A DNA stretch of 15,919 bases from contig CALDFY010000378.1 in assembly GCA_937942115.1 (NCBI GenBank), forward strand, positions 1-15,919, written 5' to 3'. Under the pieces are notes generated by a model. It was not told the DNA's origin. It searched no databases and saw nothing but the letters and a program-made list of their open reading frames with translations. The translations under genes and the position numbers were made by a program. This DNA comes from an uncultured Anaerolineae bacterium. GTDB lineage: Bacteria; Chloroflexota; Anaerolineae; B4-G1; DUEL01. The first letter of the stretch is position 1; each line of letters opens with the position of its first letter. Of the stretch, positions 1 through 6,814 are shown piece after piece.

Positions 1-62
1 GTTGCGAACGGAGGGAGCAACCGGGCCGGAGGCCCAGGGAGGCTGACTTTTAGTCAGCGCCC

Positions 63-141
63 AGGGGCAACCGCAAGGGTTGCCCCTACAGGCGCCGATT
101 AGAAATCGGCCTCCCCTGGGGGCAACCGCGAGGGTTGCCCC
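63..141. repeat. Two GGGGCAACC...GGTTGCCCC hairpins
   Basis: Copy 1 has arms 63-72 and 78-87 (AGGGGCAACC / GGTTGCCCCT, loop GCAAG). Copy 2 has arms 119-127 and 133-141 (loop GCGAG). Both are followed by TAC. A GCCGATT-AGA-AATCGGC hairpin (94-110) lies between them. The arms are perfect while the loops differ, as expected of a dispersed palindromic family. Confidence 0.8.
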
Positions 142-315
142 TACGCTTTGCGCCGGCCGTCCACCTCCGTTGACACCCCTGAAAAGGACGGTGCAGGCCG
201 TCCTCCGGCCGGAGGCCCAGGGAGGCTGACTTCCAGTCAGCGGAGGTGCCGATGGGAAATCGGCCTCCCCTGAGTGCTTTTCCTCACCCCACCCCCGCCG
301 CCTCCGGCGGCATCC

Positions 316-353
316 CCTCCCTTCTCCTGACCCTTTGGTCAGGAGAAGGGAGG
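316..353. repeat. Perfect 17-bp stem-loop
   Basis: The left arm 316-332 and right arm 337-353 (GGTCAGGAGAAGGGAGG) are exact reverse complements around a four-base loop, CTTT. A second strong stem follows at 375-385/390-400 (GGGGCGGCGGC, loop CATA). Four Ts follow the first stem on the plus strand (358-361), but no plus-strand gene ends here, so a terminator role is unsupported. Confidence 0.75.
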
Positions 354-605
354 AGGATTTTAGGAGGGGTTTCGGGGGCGGCGGCCATAGCCGCCGCCCC
401 AAAAACCCTCCCAGCCCCTTCCCCTCTCCCCCAAGTGGAGAGGGTAAGAGGGATTGGGGGGTAAGAGTGAGGGCAAATCCCCTCTTCGGCGAAAAACCTC
501 CACTTGTCAGGGCAGGGGAGAGGGGCAATCCCAAAGGCATAGGGGCAGAGAGCATAAAATGAATCTCGCGCCATAAGTTTCTGGGTAGCCTCCGAAGGGG
601 GCGAA

Positions 606-661
606 GCAATCTCCCCTCAGCCCTCAGGGAGATTGCCTCGGGCGCTCCGCGCTCTCGCAAT
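606..661. repeat. GCAATCTCCC / GGGAGATTGC repeat with trailing GCAATGAC
   Basis: The arms 606-615 and 627-636 are perfect complements. ATTGC (632-636) can alternatively pair with GCAAT (657-661), giving two competing stems. The GAGATTGC...CGCAATGAC pattern resembles a dispersed repeat that I recall from many environmental bacterial genomes, but I could not check this. Confidence 0.6.
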
Positions 662-887
662 GACGCGGCGGTTTCTGGTGGGCGAGAATGCGCCTTGCGC
701 GTGGGGCACTACCCAGAAACATACAGGGCGTAGCGCAGGCTGTTCGCCTGCACTGACAGGCCTGGCGGCCTGCGCTACGCAAGCCATTGCAGTTTCTGAC
801 TCGCCAGAATGCGCCCTGCGCGATGGGGTACTCGCTACGAACGACCTTCCGGATCGCGCAAGATGAATCTTGCGCCACCTTTTAGGT

Positions 888-981
888 TCAGGAGTTACGC
901 ACTCACTGTGTAGGACGGCTTTTCCAGACCGTCCAGACGGGATCCAAAACCTGCCCTAAAAGTGAACTGCGTAAGTCCTGA
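888..981. mobile_element. 94-bp MITE-like element with 14-bp terminal inverted repeats
   Basis: The left end 888-901 (TCAGGAGTTACGCA) and right end 968-981 (TGCGTAAGTCCTGA) are complementary at 13 of 14 positions. Inside, GGACGG (913-918) and CCGTCC (929-934) form a smaller hairpin. There is no coding capacity. Size and structure suit a miniature inverted-repeat element or a relic of insertion-sequence ends. It sits 3 bp beyond the stop codon of the ABC ATPase. I could not identify a target-site duplication. Confidence 0.5.
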
Positions 982-983
982 GG

Positions 984-2600
984 TTAAGAAACCCCGTAAT
1001 GGGCCAGGGCTTCGGCCCGAAGAAAGCGCCCGGTGCGGGGCAGATACTCCAAATTGAGCCGCAAAAGCGACGTCGGCACGATCCGACAGCGGCGCAGCAA
1101 CTCCATATCGGAGAGCACCTCTGGGGGTGGGCCGTCGGCGGCGATGCGCCCCTCCGCCATCAGGACCACCCGGTTGGCGTAGCAGATGGCCAGGTCCAGG
1201 TCATGGGTGATGAAGAGGACGGCTGCGAAACCCGGCATCTGGAGGATGGAGTCCATAAAGGTCATGTAGTTCCAGTAGTCCTGACCCGCCGTCGGTTCGT
1301 CCATCACCAGAATCCGGGAGCGCATGGCCAGGACAGCGGCAATACTGACCCGTTTCTGCTGCCCGAAGGAGAGGGCCAGGGGCGGATACTCCTCCAGTCC
1401 CCGCAGGTTGACCATTTCCACCGCCCGCGCCACCGCCTGGTCCATCTCCTGGCGAGAGAAGCCCAGGTTTCGGGGGCCGAAAGCCAGTTCCTCCCGCACC
1501 GTGGGCGCAAAGAGCATGTGGCCCGGGTGCTGGAAGACATACCCCAGTGTGCGGGCGACCTGGGCCACGCTCATCTCCCGGGTGTCCCGGCCCCCCACCA
1601 GCACCCGCCCCTGCCGGGGTTTCAGCAGGCCGATGGCGTGCTTGACCAGCGTCGTCTTCCCGGCGCCGTTGGGGCCCAGCAGTGCAATAATGTCCCCCTG
1701 CCGGATGGTCAGATTGACGTTTTGAATGACCGGCGGGCCCGCCTCATCGTAGGCGAAGGAGACGTCCTCAAAGACAACCAGGGGCTCCCGTCCGTTGGGC
1801 CGGATGGCGGGCTCAAAGCGGGGCAGTGGATTCGCCGCCGCGCGCTGGAGAATCAACGGGGCCGGTAACTTGACCTGTCGGTAGTCCACCGCATCGGTCA
1901 TTCCGTTCGGCGGGCCGGAATAGGCGATCCGACCGTCCTGCAGAAACAGCACCCGGTCGGGGTGGATGCTCAGGGCGTCCTCTACCCGATGCTCCACCAG
2001 GATGACCGCGACCCCTTCGTCGGCCAGGCGGCGGAAGAGGGCCAGCGCCTCCTGCGCGCTGACGGGGTCCAGACTGGCCAGCGGTTCGTCCAAAAGCAGG
2101 ATGCGGGGCCGCATCGCCAGGACGCCTGCCAGGGCCACCTTCTGCTTCTCTCCGCCGGAGAGGTGAAAGGTCTCCCGGTCCCGGAGATGAGAGATGCCCA
2201 GGTAGGCCAGCACCTCGTCCACCCGGGCCCGGATTTCGGTGCGCGGAAGCCCCAGATTCTCCAGCCCGAAAGCCACCTCGTTGAGGACGAAACTGCCCAC
2301 AATCTGCCGCTCCGGGTCCTGCAGGAGGGTGCCGACCTGCTGGGAGAGTTCGGCCATGCTCATAGAGCGGGCGTCCTGCCCGTAGACGAGAATCCGGCCC
2401 TGCAGGTCGCCCCGGTAGGTGCGGGGGATGAGGCCGTTGACGCAGCGGATGAGCGTCGTCTTGCCGCAGCCACTGGCCCCGGCGACCAGCAGCAATTCCC
2501 CCGGCTCCAGCGTCAGCGAGACGTCCTGGAGCGCCGGTTCGGGCCGGGTGTGGTAGCGGAAGGTCAGCCCTTCTATCTGCAGCGGCAGGTCGGCAGACAA
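984..2600 (-). CDS. ABC transporter, duplicated ATP-binding protein of ECF/cobalt type
   Basis: This 538-residue protein contains two full ABC ATPase domains in one chain, as in fused EcfA1-EcfA2 or YkoD-type proteins that power vitamin or metal uptake through energy-coupling-factor transporters. Domain 1 has Walker A GASGCGKTT (41-49), Q-loop LLQDPERQ (92-99), signature LSGGE (147-151), Walker B LLLDEP and switch His204. Domain 2 has Walker A GPNGAGKTT (309-317), FQHPGHMLF (356-364), a degenerate signature LSFGQ (410-414), MDEPTAGQD and His466. The unusual signature sits in the second half, so the two sites may be unequal. The start is TTG at 2598-2600, preceded by GGGGAGGG. No EcfT or substrate-binding S component lies in the window, so the substrate is unknown. 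The gene is separated from its upstream neighbour by a repeat array. Confidence 0.9.
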   Translation of the reverse strand: MSADLPLQIEGLTFRYHTRPEPALQDVSLTLEPGELLLVAGASGCGKTTLIRCVNGLIPRTYRGDLQGRILVYGQDARSMSMAELSQQVGTLLQDPERQIVGSFVLNEVAFGLENLGLPRTEIRARVDEVLAYLGISHLRDRETFHLSGGEKQKVALAGVLAMRPRILLLDEPLASLDPVSAQEALALFRRLADEGVAVILVEHRVEDALSIHPDRVLFLQDGRIAYSGPPNGMTDAVDYRQVKLPAPLILQRAAANPLPRFEPAIRPNGREPLVVFEDVSFAYDEAGPPVIQNVNLTIRQGDIIALLGPNGAGKTTLVKHAIGLLKPRQGRVLVGGRDTREMSVAQVARTLGYVFQHPGHMLFAPTVREELAFGPRNLGFSRQEMDQAVARAVEMVNLRGLEEYPPLALSFGQQKRVSIAAVLAMRSRILVMDEPTAGQDYWNYMTFMDSILQMPGFAAVLFITHDLDLAICYANRVVLMAEGRIAADGPPPEVLSDMELLRRCRIVPTSLLRLNLEYLPRTGRFLRAEALAHYGVS

Positions 2601-2658
2601 ACGCGCCCTCCCCTCACTCGCTCAGAGCTTGTCTGAAAAATCTGGAGAGGAATAAAGA

Positions 2659-2730
2659 TGTTCGTAGTCAGCCACGAAGCGCCACGCGCCGAGGGCGCTT
2701 GCGCCGAGGCGAGGCGGAGCGGCGTTCCAG
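2659..2730. repeat. Divergent inverted copy of the 36-bp repeat
   Basis: The stretch starts GTTCGTAGTCAGCCACGAAGCG and ends with GGAGCGGCGTT, matching the reverse orientation of the 36-bp family. It carries about 30 extra GC-rich bases in the middle (GCGCCGAGGGCGC, GCGCCGAGGCG). It lies opposite in orientation to the array beginning at 2741, so the two could pair. Confidence 0.5.
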
Positions 2731-2740
2731 TGGGCCAAAA

Positions 2741-2963
2741 CGGCACTCCCCTTCGTTCCGTGCCTTACTACGAACGACGACAGCACTCCCCTTCGTTCCG
2801 TGCCTCACTACGAACGACGGCACTCCCCTTCGTTCCGTGCCTTACTACGAACGACGGCACTCCCCTTCGTTCCGTGCCTCACTACGAACGACGGCACTCC
2901 CCTGCGTTCCGTGCCTCACTACGAGCGACGGCACTCCCCTTCGTTGCCTCACTGCGAGCGACT
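2741..2963. repeat. Tandem array of six copies of the 36-bp repeat family
   Basis: Units of the form CACTCCCCTTCGTTCCGTGC + CT(C/T)ACTACGAACGACGG start at 2744, 2784, 2821, 2858, 2895 and 2932. The period is 37 bp except the first step, which is 40 because of an extra ACA. The sixth unit is shortened. Internal GGCAC...GTGCC can form a small hairpin. There are no variable spacers, so this is not a CRISPR array. It occupies nearly all of the 348-bp gap between the ATPase and the dehydrogenase and overlaps the dehydrogenase stop codon. Confidence 0.9.
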
Positions 2964-4142
2964 TTTCAGATTAGCGCTCAGAAACGCTACCCGTTCGGTA
3001 ACGTTGAGGCCCCGGCGGCGCATCTCTTCCACGAACGGCCGCGCCGGGACAAAGGTCTCCACGCCGCCGGCCCCGCGTGGGGTCCGTCCCTGAGCCATCA
3101 TTTCGGCGACAATGGCCGCGCTCCAGCCGGTGGCCCGCTCCATCGCGGTGAAGCCCGTCTCCTCGTCAAAGTGGTCTATCAGTTCCACCACCGCCTCGGC
3201 ATCCCGGCCGTCCTTCTTCCCCACCGCGCGGACGCGGACGATGACGGTGTCCTTATCTCCGGGGAAGGTCACTTTCGGCTCAAAGAGGGCATGGAAGACT
3301 TCGCGAGGCACGACCTTCCCGTCCCCCACGCGGATGGGACGGGTGTCCCAGAGGCCCAGGTCGTAGAAGGCGCGCAGTTGGGCGAAGTGGCCGGGGTGGC
3401 GCAGGGTCTTGTTCTGCAGCGTCCGCAGGCGGCCATGGAACGTCCAGGGCATAGTGCTGGTGCCGCCCCCGGTGACGAAGGCCTCCAGCGTCCCGATAGG
3501 CGGCGGAAATTCCACCGTCTCCGGTTCCGTCATCGGCTCCACTTCCACGATCTCCCAGTTCCGGAGGAAGATGGCCGGTTCAGCGTACTCGTTGGTCAGC
3601 CCGGCGATGTGGAAGGTGAGCAGATAGTTGAAAGGCGGACGGGGGTTCTGAGGGATACCGCCGTCCCACATATAGACGTCCACTGCCTGGTCCAGCAACT
3701 CCATCGCGTAGACGATGAGGGTGGTCCCCAGGCCGGGGACCTGGCCGCAATCGGGGATAATGCTGACGCCCGCCGCCAGCGCCTCTTGGTGGAACGCATG
3801 CTGCTGACGAACGATGGCGGTGTTGCCGCCCAGGTCGCAGAGGCTGCAGCGGGCCCGGATGGCCGCCTGGGTGATGCCCAGGTTGTAGATGTAGGGGACT
3901 GCGCTGAGGGCGGCGTCCACTCCCCGGAGCAACCGCTCCACGGCCTCCAGGTCGGTCACGTCCACCTGGGCCGGTTCGGCGATCGTCGCGCCGACCATAC
4001 GGTTGACCCGCTCGGCGGCGCGGCGGGCGGCCTCTCCATCCCGGTCAGCCAGGATGATGCGGCGGGCACCACCCCAGCGGGCCATATCGTAGGCGGCCGC
4101 CGTCCCCTGGCGGCCGGCTCCCAGAACGGCGTAAGTGCTCAT
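2949..4142 (-). CDS. Saccharopine dehydrogenase family protein (lysine 6-dehydrogenase-like)
   Basis: This 397-residue protein has an N-terminal Rossmann fold, with GAGRQG at 8-13 and the LADRD acidic turn near 31-35, as expected for NAD(P) binding. The family motif DCGQVPGLGTTL lies at 131-142, and the C-terminal saccharopine-dehydrogenase-type region includes HPGHF (249-253). Length and motifs fit lysine 6-dehydrogenase and related amino-acid dehydrogenases, which oxidise the lysine side chain to the cyclic piperideine carboxylate; the true substrate is not settled by sequence. The ATG at 4140-4142 is preceded by AAGGAG and overlaps the endonuclease stop as ATGA, so the genes are probably translationally coupled. 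The last residues (about KSRSQ) and the TGA are encoded by the edge of the downstream repeat array, so the native C-terminus may have been altered. Confidence 0.85.
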   Translation of the reverse strand: MSTYAVLGAGRQGTAAAYDMARWGGARRIILADRDGEAARRAAERVNRMVGATIAEPAQVDVTDLEAVERLLRGVDAALSAVPYIYNLGITQAAIRARCSLCDLGGNTAIVRQQHAFHQEALAAGVSIIPDCGQVPGLGTTLIVYAMELLDQAVDVYMWDGGIPQNPRPPFNYLLTFHIAGLTNEYAEPAIFLRNWEIVEVEPMTEPETVEFPPPIGTLEAFVTGGGTSTMPWTFHGRLRTLQNKTLRHPGHFAQLRAFYDLGLWDTRPIRVGDGKVVPREVFHALFEPKVTFPGDKDTVIVRVRAVGKKDGRDAEAVVELIDHFDEETGFTAMERATGWSAAIVAEMMAQGRTPRGAGGVETFVPARPFVEEMRRRGLNVTERVAFLSANLKSRSQ

Positions 4143-4948
4143 AGAGGGCTCCTTCCAGGAGATTCGCTCATCCGTTGCAACGCTTCCAGGGTTTTGTCCC
4201 AGGCTAAATCATCCCGGATACCGCCATTCACCCGCTCACGGATCAGACACTCTATCAAAATCGGGTATTCGGGCTGGAAAACGACGAATCCGTTGGACAA
4301 CCGCCGTTGCATCCGCCCGGCCAGGAACGTCAGGAGACCGTATCTATACCTCGTATCCGACCTCCGCGCCTTTTCCCCTCTGAGCTGCAACTCATCGGCC
4401 AATGCAATGGTATACGGAACTTCCAGCGACCAATCCGCGCGCTCTCTGCGGCGAGTAAAACGGCCGGGCCCCCGGGCTTCCGGGCGATAAGTTTCCTTTT
4501 TAATCTGGAGTGCAACGGTCACATCACCGCAATGAACCAATCCGTCAATCCCCCTCATATCCAGTTCGGCAGAAGCCTCCAGCGGCAAGGCGCAGTAAGC
4601 CCGCCAGGAATAACCGAAGTGGAATTGCGTCAGCACCGAAATCAGTGTACGGTAGAGGCGTGCTTTAAAACCCAAGAAGACAAATTCGTGGGAACATCCC
4701 CAAAAATACCGCCGGATGAAAGTATCCAGTGGTTCCAAGTGTTCTTTCCACCAACGGTCAAAGAACTCTTCATAATCCGGGAATGAGGCCGGCTTTTCCA
4801 CCCAAAAGGCTTCGTATATTGCGGGAAGAGGGTTAAGGTCTGGAGGCAAATCCTGCTCCACCGTCTTCACCGGCATCAGTTCCTCGCGATACCGGTCCAG
4901 AGGTATAGACTCCAGAAACTGTTCAAACGCCGATAACTCTTTCTTCAA
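4139..4948 (-). CDS. taqIR: TaqI-type type II restriction endonuclease (predicted TCGA)
   Basis: I recognise this as a homologue of Thermus TaqI endonuclease along nearly its whole length. Shared stretches include KTVEQDLP, LNPLP, EEFFDRWW, LDTFIRRYFWGCS, RLYRT, TQFHFGY, PLEASAELD, QIKKETYR and NGFVVF. With the TTG start the protein is 269 residues (TaqI is about 263). The catalytic Asp130, Asp135 and Lys150/151 keep the same spacing as TaqI Asp137, Asp142 and Lys157/158, so it should be active and cut unmethylated T^CGA. I chose TTG at 4946-4948 because GGGAGGAGG lies just before it and homology begins there; an in-frame ATG at 4981 would add 11 residues without similarity. It overlaps the methyltransferase end by 26 bases and the dehydrogenase start by 4 bases. 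A short expansion lies between the two C-terminal conserved blocks. Confidence 0.93.
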   Translation of the reverse strand: MKKELSAFEQFLESIPLDRYREELMPVKTVEQDLPPDLNPLPAIYEAFWVEKPASFPDYEEFFDRWWKEHLEPLDTFIRRYFWGCSHEFVFLGFKARLYRTLISVLTQFHFGYSWRAYCALPLEASAELDMRGIDGLVHCGDVTVALQIKKETYRPEARGPGRFTRRRERADWSLEVPYTIALADELQLRGEKARRSDTRYRYGLLTFLAGRMQRRLSNGFVVFQPEYPILIECLIRERVNGGIRDDLAWDKTLEALQRMSESPGRSPL

Positions 4949-6221
4949 AGTCCTCCTCCCACAGATGAAGTTGCCGGGCACGGGAGAGAGAAGGGGCTAA
5001 CTCCGGTGGAATCGGCACCCGCCGCAACTGGGTCATCGTCAAATGAGGAACCAGGTCCCGATACAGAGTGCGAACGTACCACTGGACCGGTTCGCTGTTC
5101 AGGTACTCCACCAGCGTCTTCTCGTCCAGCCCGACGACCTTCGGAACCAGATGAAACTCTTCCCGCCAGGGGTAGCAGCGTTCATCCCGCGCCGCCACAA
5201 CTCGCGCTCCTTTCGTGTGTCCGACGACGATATGGGGGAACGCGTAGAAAAACCGAAGTGAGGGCGCCTCCTCCCGGGGCATCCACAGGCCCGAATAGCA
5301 GGTCTCGTAATCAATCCACCCGGGCTTCAGATTCCGCCCGGTCAGAATGGGTACCAGGCCGTCCCGGGGCTCCCCCACCACAGACGGATGGCGGCGAATC
5401 TCCGGGCTGCGTGCAGCAAAGTAAATCTCCAACCACTCCCCCAGAGGGACACCCCGGCGCTCAAACGCCATCGTCTCAGGGGTCTCAAAGCGAATCAGTT
5501 CGCCCTGATAAGCGGTCTTCCGGACAACAGGCTCTCTATTCCCCAGATCAAACAGACCCAGGCCCTGCTCTCCCCGTTGCAGGACCAGAACGACGGCGAC
5601 GACGTTGCGCTCCGGGAAGGGACGGCCCATGTAGTACACTTCCAGGCGGCCCTCCCGGGCCAGGAACCGCCGCAGCCGGGCAAAGTCGTCCAGAACCAGC
5701 CATGTAGAGGGGACGACAAATACCAGCCGACCGTCGGGCCGGAGCAGGTTGACGGCGTGCTCGATGAAGGCGCCATAGATGTTGAATTTGCCCCGCCAGG
5801 TTTGAGAGCGGCGCTTATAGAGCCCCTTTCGCTCTTTGAGAACGTGAATGGGGTAATGGGAAGCATCACCGATAATGCCATAGGGAGGATTACCGATAAT
5901 GAGGTCAAACGGTTCCCTGGGGGCCCACAGCAGAAAATCCTCTTCCAGGAGTGTCGCAAAGGGCACCTGGCGCCGGGCCTGGGTCACCGCATCCGGGTCA
6001 ATATCCACCCCGACCAGTTCGTGGTGAGTGCCGTACTGTTCGGCGAACGCCCGGAGAAAGGGCGCGTCGCCGCAGGCCGGCTCCAGCACCCGCATCGGAG
6101 AGCGCCAGGGAATCGCCAGGGAGACCATAAAGGATACCAGGTCGGGAGGGGTCGTCACCGCTCCCAATGCCCGTTCTCGCTCCCGCTCGCTCAACCTCAG
6201 GTTCATAGAGGCACTCTGCAA
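4923..6221 (-). CDS. taqIM: TaqI-type adenine-N6 DNA methyltransferase (predicted TCGA)
   Basis: This 432-residue protein matches M.TaqI (about 421 residues) throughout. It has TPPDLVSFMVSLA (24-36), the S-adenosylmethionine motif LEPACGDAPF (46-55), GVDIDP (71-76), the catalytic NPPY (111-114) followed by GIIGDASHYPIHV, and FNIYGAFIEHAV. The TaqI-type C-terminal recognition domain includes LVPILTGRNLKPGW, SGLWMP, HTKGARVVAA, YPWREEFHL and TLYRDLVPHLT. It should methylate adenine in TCGA and protect the host from the overlapping endonuclease. The start is TTG at 6219-6221, preceded by AAAGGAA; an ATG five codons later (6204-6206) is an alternative with a weaker ribosome site. The peptide deformylase gene ends 35 bases upstream. 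No controller (C) protein gene is present. One of only two TCGA sites in the window (5761-5764) lies inside this gene. Confidence 0.95.
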   Translation of the reverse strand: MQSASMNLRLSERERERALGAVTTPPDLVSFMVSLAIPWRSPMRVLEPACGDAPFLRAFAEQYGTHHELVGVDIDPDAVTQARRQVPFATLLEEDFLLWAPREPFDLIIGNPPYGIIGDASHYPIHVLKERKGLYKRRSQTWRGKFNIYGAFIEHAVNLLRPDGRLVFVVPSTWLVLDDFARLRRFLAREGRLEVYYMGRPFPERNVVAVVLVLQRGEQGLGLFDLGNREPVVRKTAYQGELIRFETPETMAFERRGVPLGEWLEIYFAARSPEIRRHPSVVGEPRDGLVPILTGRNLKPGWIDYETCYSGLWMPREEAPSLRFFYAFPHIVVGHTKGARVVAARDERCYPWREEFHLVPKVVGLDEKTLVEYLNSEPVQWYVRTLYRDLVPHLTMTQLRRVPIPPELAPSLSRARQLHLWEEDFEERVIGV

Positions 6222-6256
6222 CAGGGTTCCTTTCGCCTGAACTCAATATCAGCCGT

Positions 6257-6787
6257 CTAAACTTTCTTCTCAGCCGCCCGGACCTCCTCCTGCTCCTCCT
6301 CCCCTTCCTCCACCGGCCAGACTTCGGTGGCCCGGTCAATGAAGAGCACCCCCTCAGTGTGGTCTATCTCGTGCTGGAGGACGCGCGCCAGGTAGCCCCG
6401 GGCCTTCAGCCGCACCGACTTCCCCTTCGGGTCTATTCCCTTGACGATGACTTCTATATGGCGGGGGACGGTTCCGGCCCACCCCGGCACGGAGAGACAC
6501 CCCTCCACGCCGTCCTCCAACTCCGGAGACACTTTGACCAGTTCAGGGTTGATGAGCGCCAGCGAGGTTCCCGCGTCCGGGTCGTCCATATCCTCCGGGA
6601 TTTCTACGACAATCACCCGCAAAGGGACACCAATCTGGACCGCCGCCAGCCCTACACCCCGCGCGGCCCGCATCGTCTCCCGCATATCCCGGATCAACGC
6701 CTGAATCTCCGGCGTCGGACGGGGGACCCGGCGGGATTTCTCCCGCAGGACCGGATGATTTGCAAACAGAATCGGTCGTTGTGCCAC
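6257..6787 (-). CDS. def: Peptide deformylase
   Basis: This 176-residue metalloenzyme removes the formyl group from the initiator methionine of nascent proteins. All three family motifs are present: GVGLAAVQIG (44-53), EGCLS with metal-binding Cys97 (95-99), and QHEIDH with His139, catalytic Glu140 and His143 (138-143). Two deviations stand out: the usual Pro of GLAAPQ is Val, and the residue after HEIDH is Thr rather than Leu. The C-terminus is a short acidic tail rich in Glu. The start is GTG at 6785-6787, preceded by TGGAGA. The gene lies 27 bases after the cNMP/PH-domain gene and 35 bases before the methyltransferase, which suggests one operon. No fmt gene is adjacent. Confidence 0.95.
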   Translation of the reverse strand: MAQRPILFANHPVLREKSRRVPRPTPEIQALIRDMRETMRAARGVGLAAVQIGVPLRVIVVEIPEDMDDPDAGTSLALINPELVKVSPELEDGVEGCLSVPGWAGTVPRHIEVIVKGIDPKGKSVRLKARGYLARVLQHEIDHTEGVLFIDRATEVWPVEEGEEEQEEVRAAEKKV

Positions 6788-6814
6788 GGTTCTCCAGTCG
6801 TTAGTCGTCCGTCG

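Larger units (their letters stand above)
1..983. repeat. Gene-free island of hairpin-forming repeats
   Basis: No convincing gene is present; the short ORFs have no recognisable content and overlap perfect hairpins. In order: two copies of a 35-bp module (24-58 and 207-241) ending in GCTGACT/AGTCAGC hairpins; two GCCGAT/ATCGGC hairpins (94-110, 248-264); two GGGGCAACC/GGTTGCCCC hairpins (63-87, 119-141); a 17-bp stem (316-353); an 11-bp GC stem (375-400); GCAATCTCCC/GGGAGATTGC (606-636); a 12-bp CGTAGCGCAGGC stem (729-779); one GCGCAAGAT palindrome (856-875); and a 94-bp element with terminal inverted repeats (888-981). The island lies downstream of the ABC ATPase gene. Its function is unknown; it looks like a sink for small non-autonomous repeats. 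Confidence 0.8.

Noticed and set aside
316..361. Intrinsic terminator (17-bp stem then TTTT)
   Set aside because: No gene on either strand ends at a suitable distance, and four Ts are few. The stem sits among many other hairpin repeats.
2741..2963. CRISPR array
   Set aside because: The units are contiguous with a 37-bp period and leave no variable spacers; no cas gene is nearby.
2658..4490. Long plus-strand open frame of 610 codons with a GGAGAGG-like site before its ATG
   Set aside because: It runs through the repeat array and then antisense to the dehydrogenase and part of the endonuclease, both of which have clear family motifs. Its translation shows no family features and is a by-product of GC-rich codon structure.
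4949..4981. Upstream ATG start for the endonuclease (11 extra residues)
   Set aside because: Similarity to TaqI begins only after these residues, and the strong GGGAGGAGG site serves the downstream TTG.
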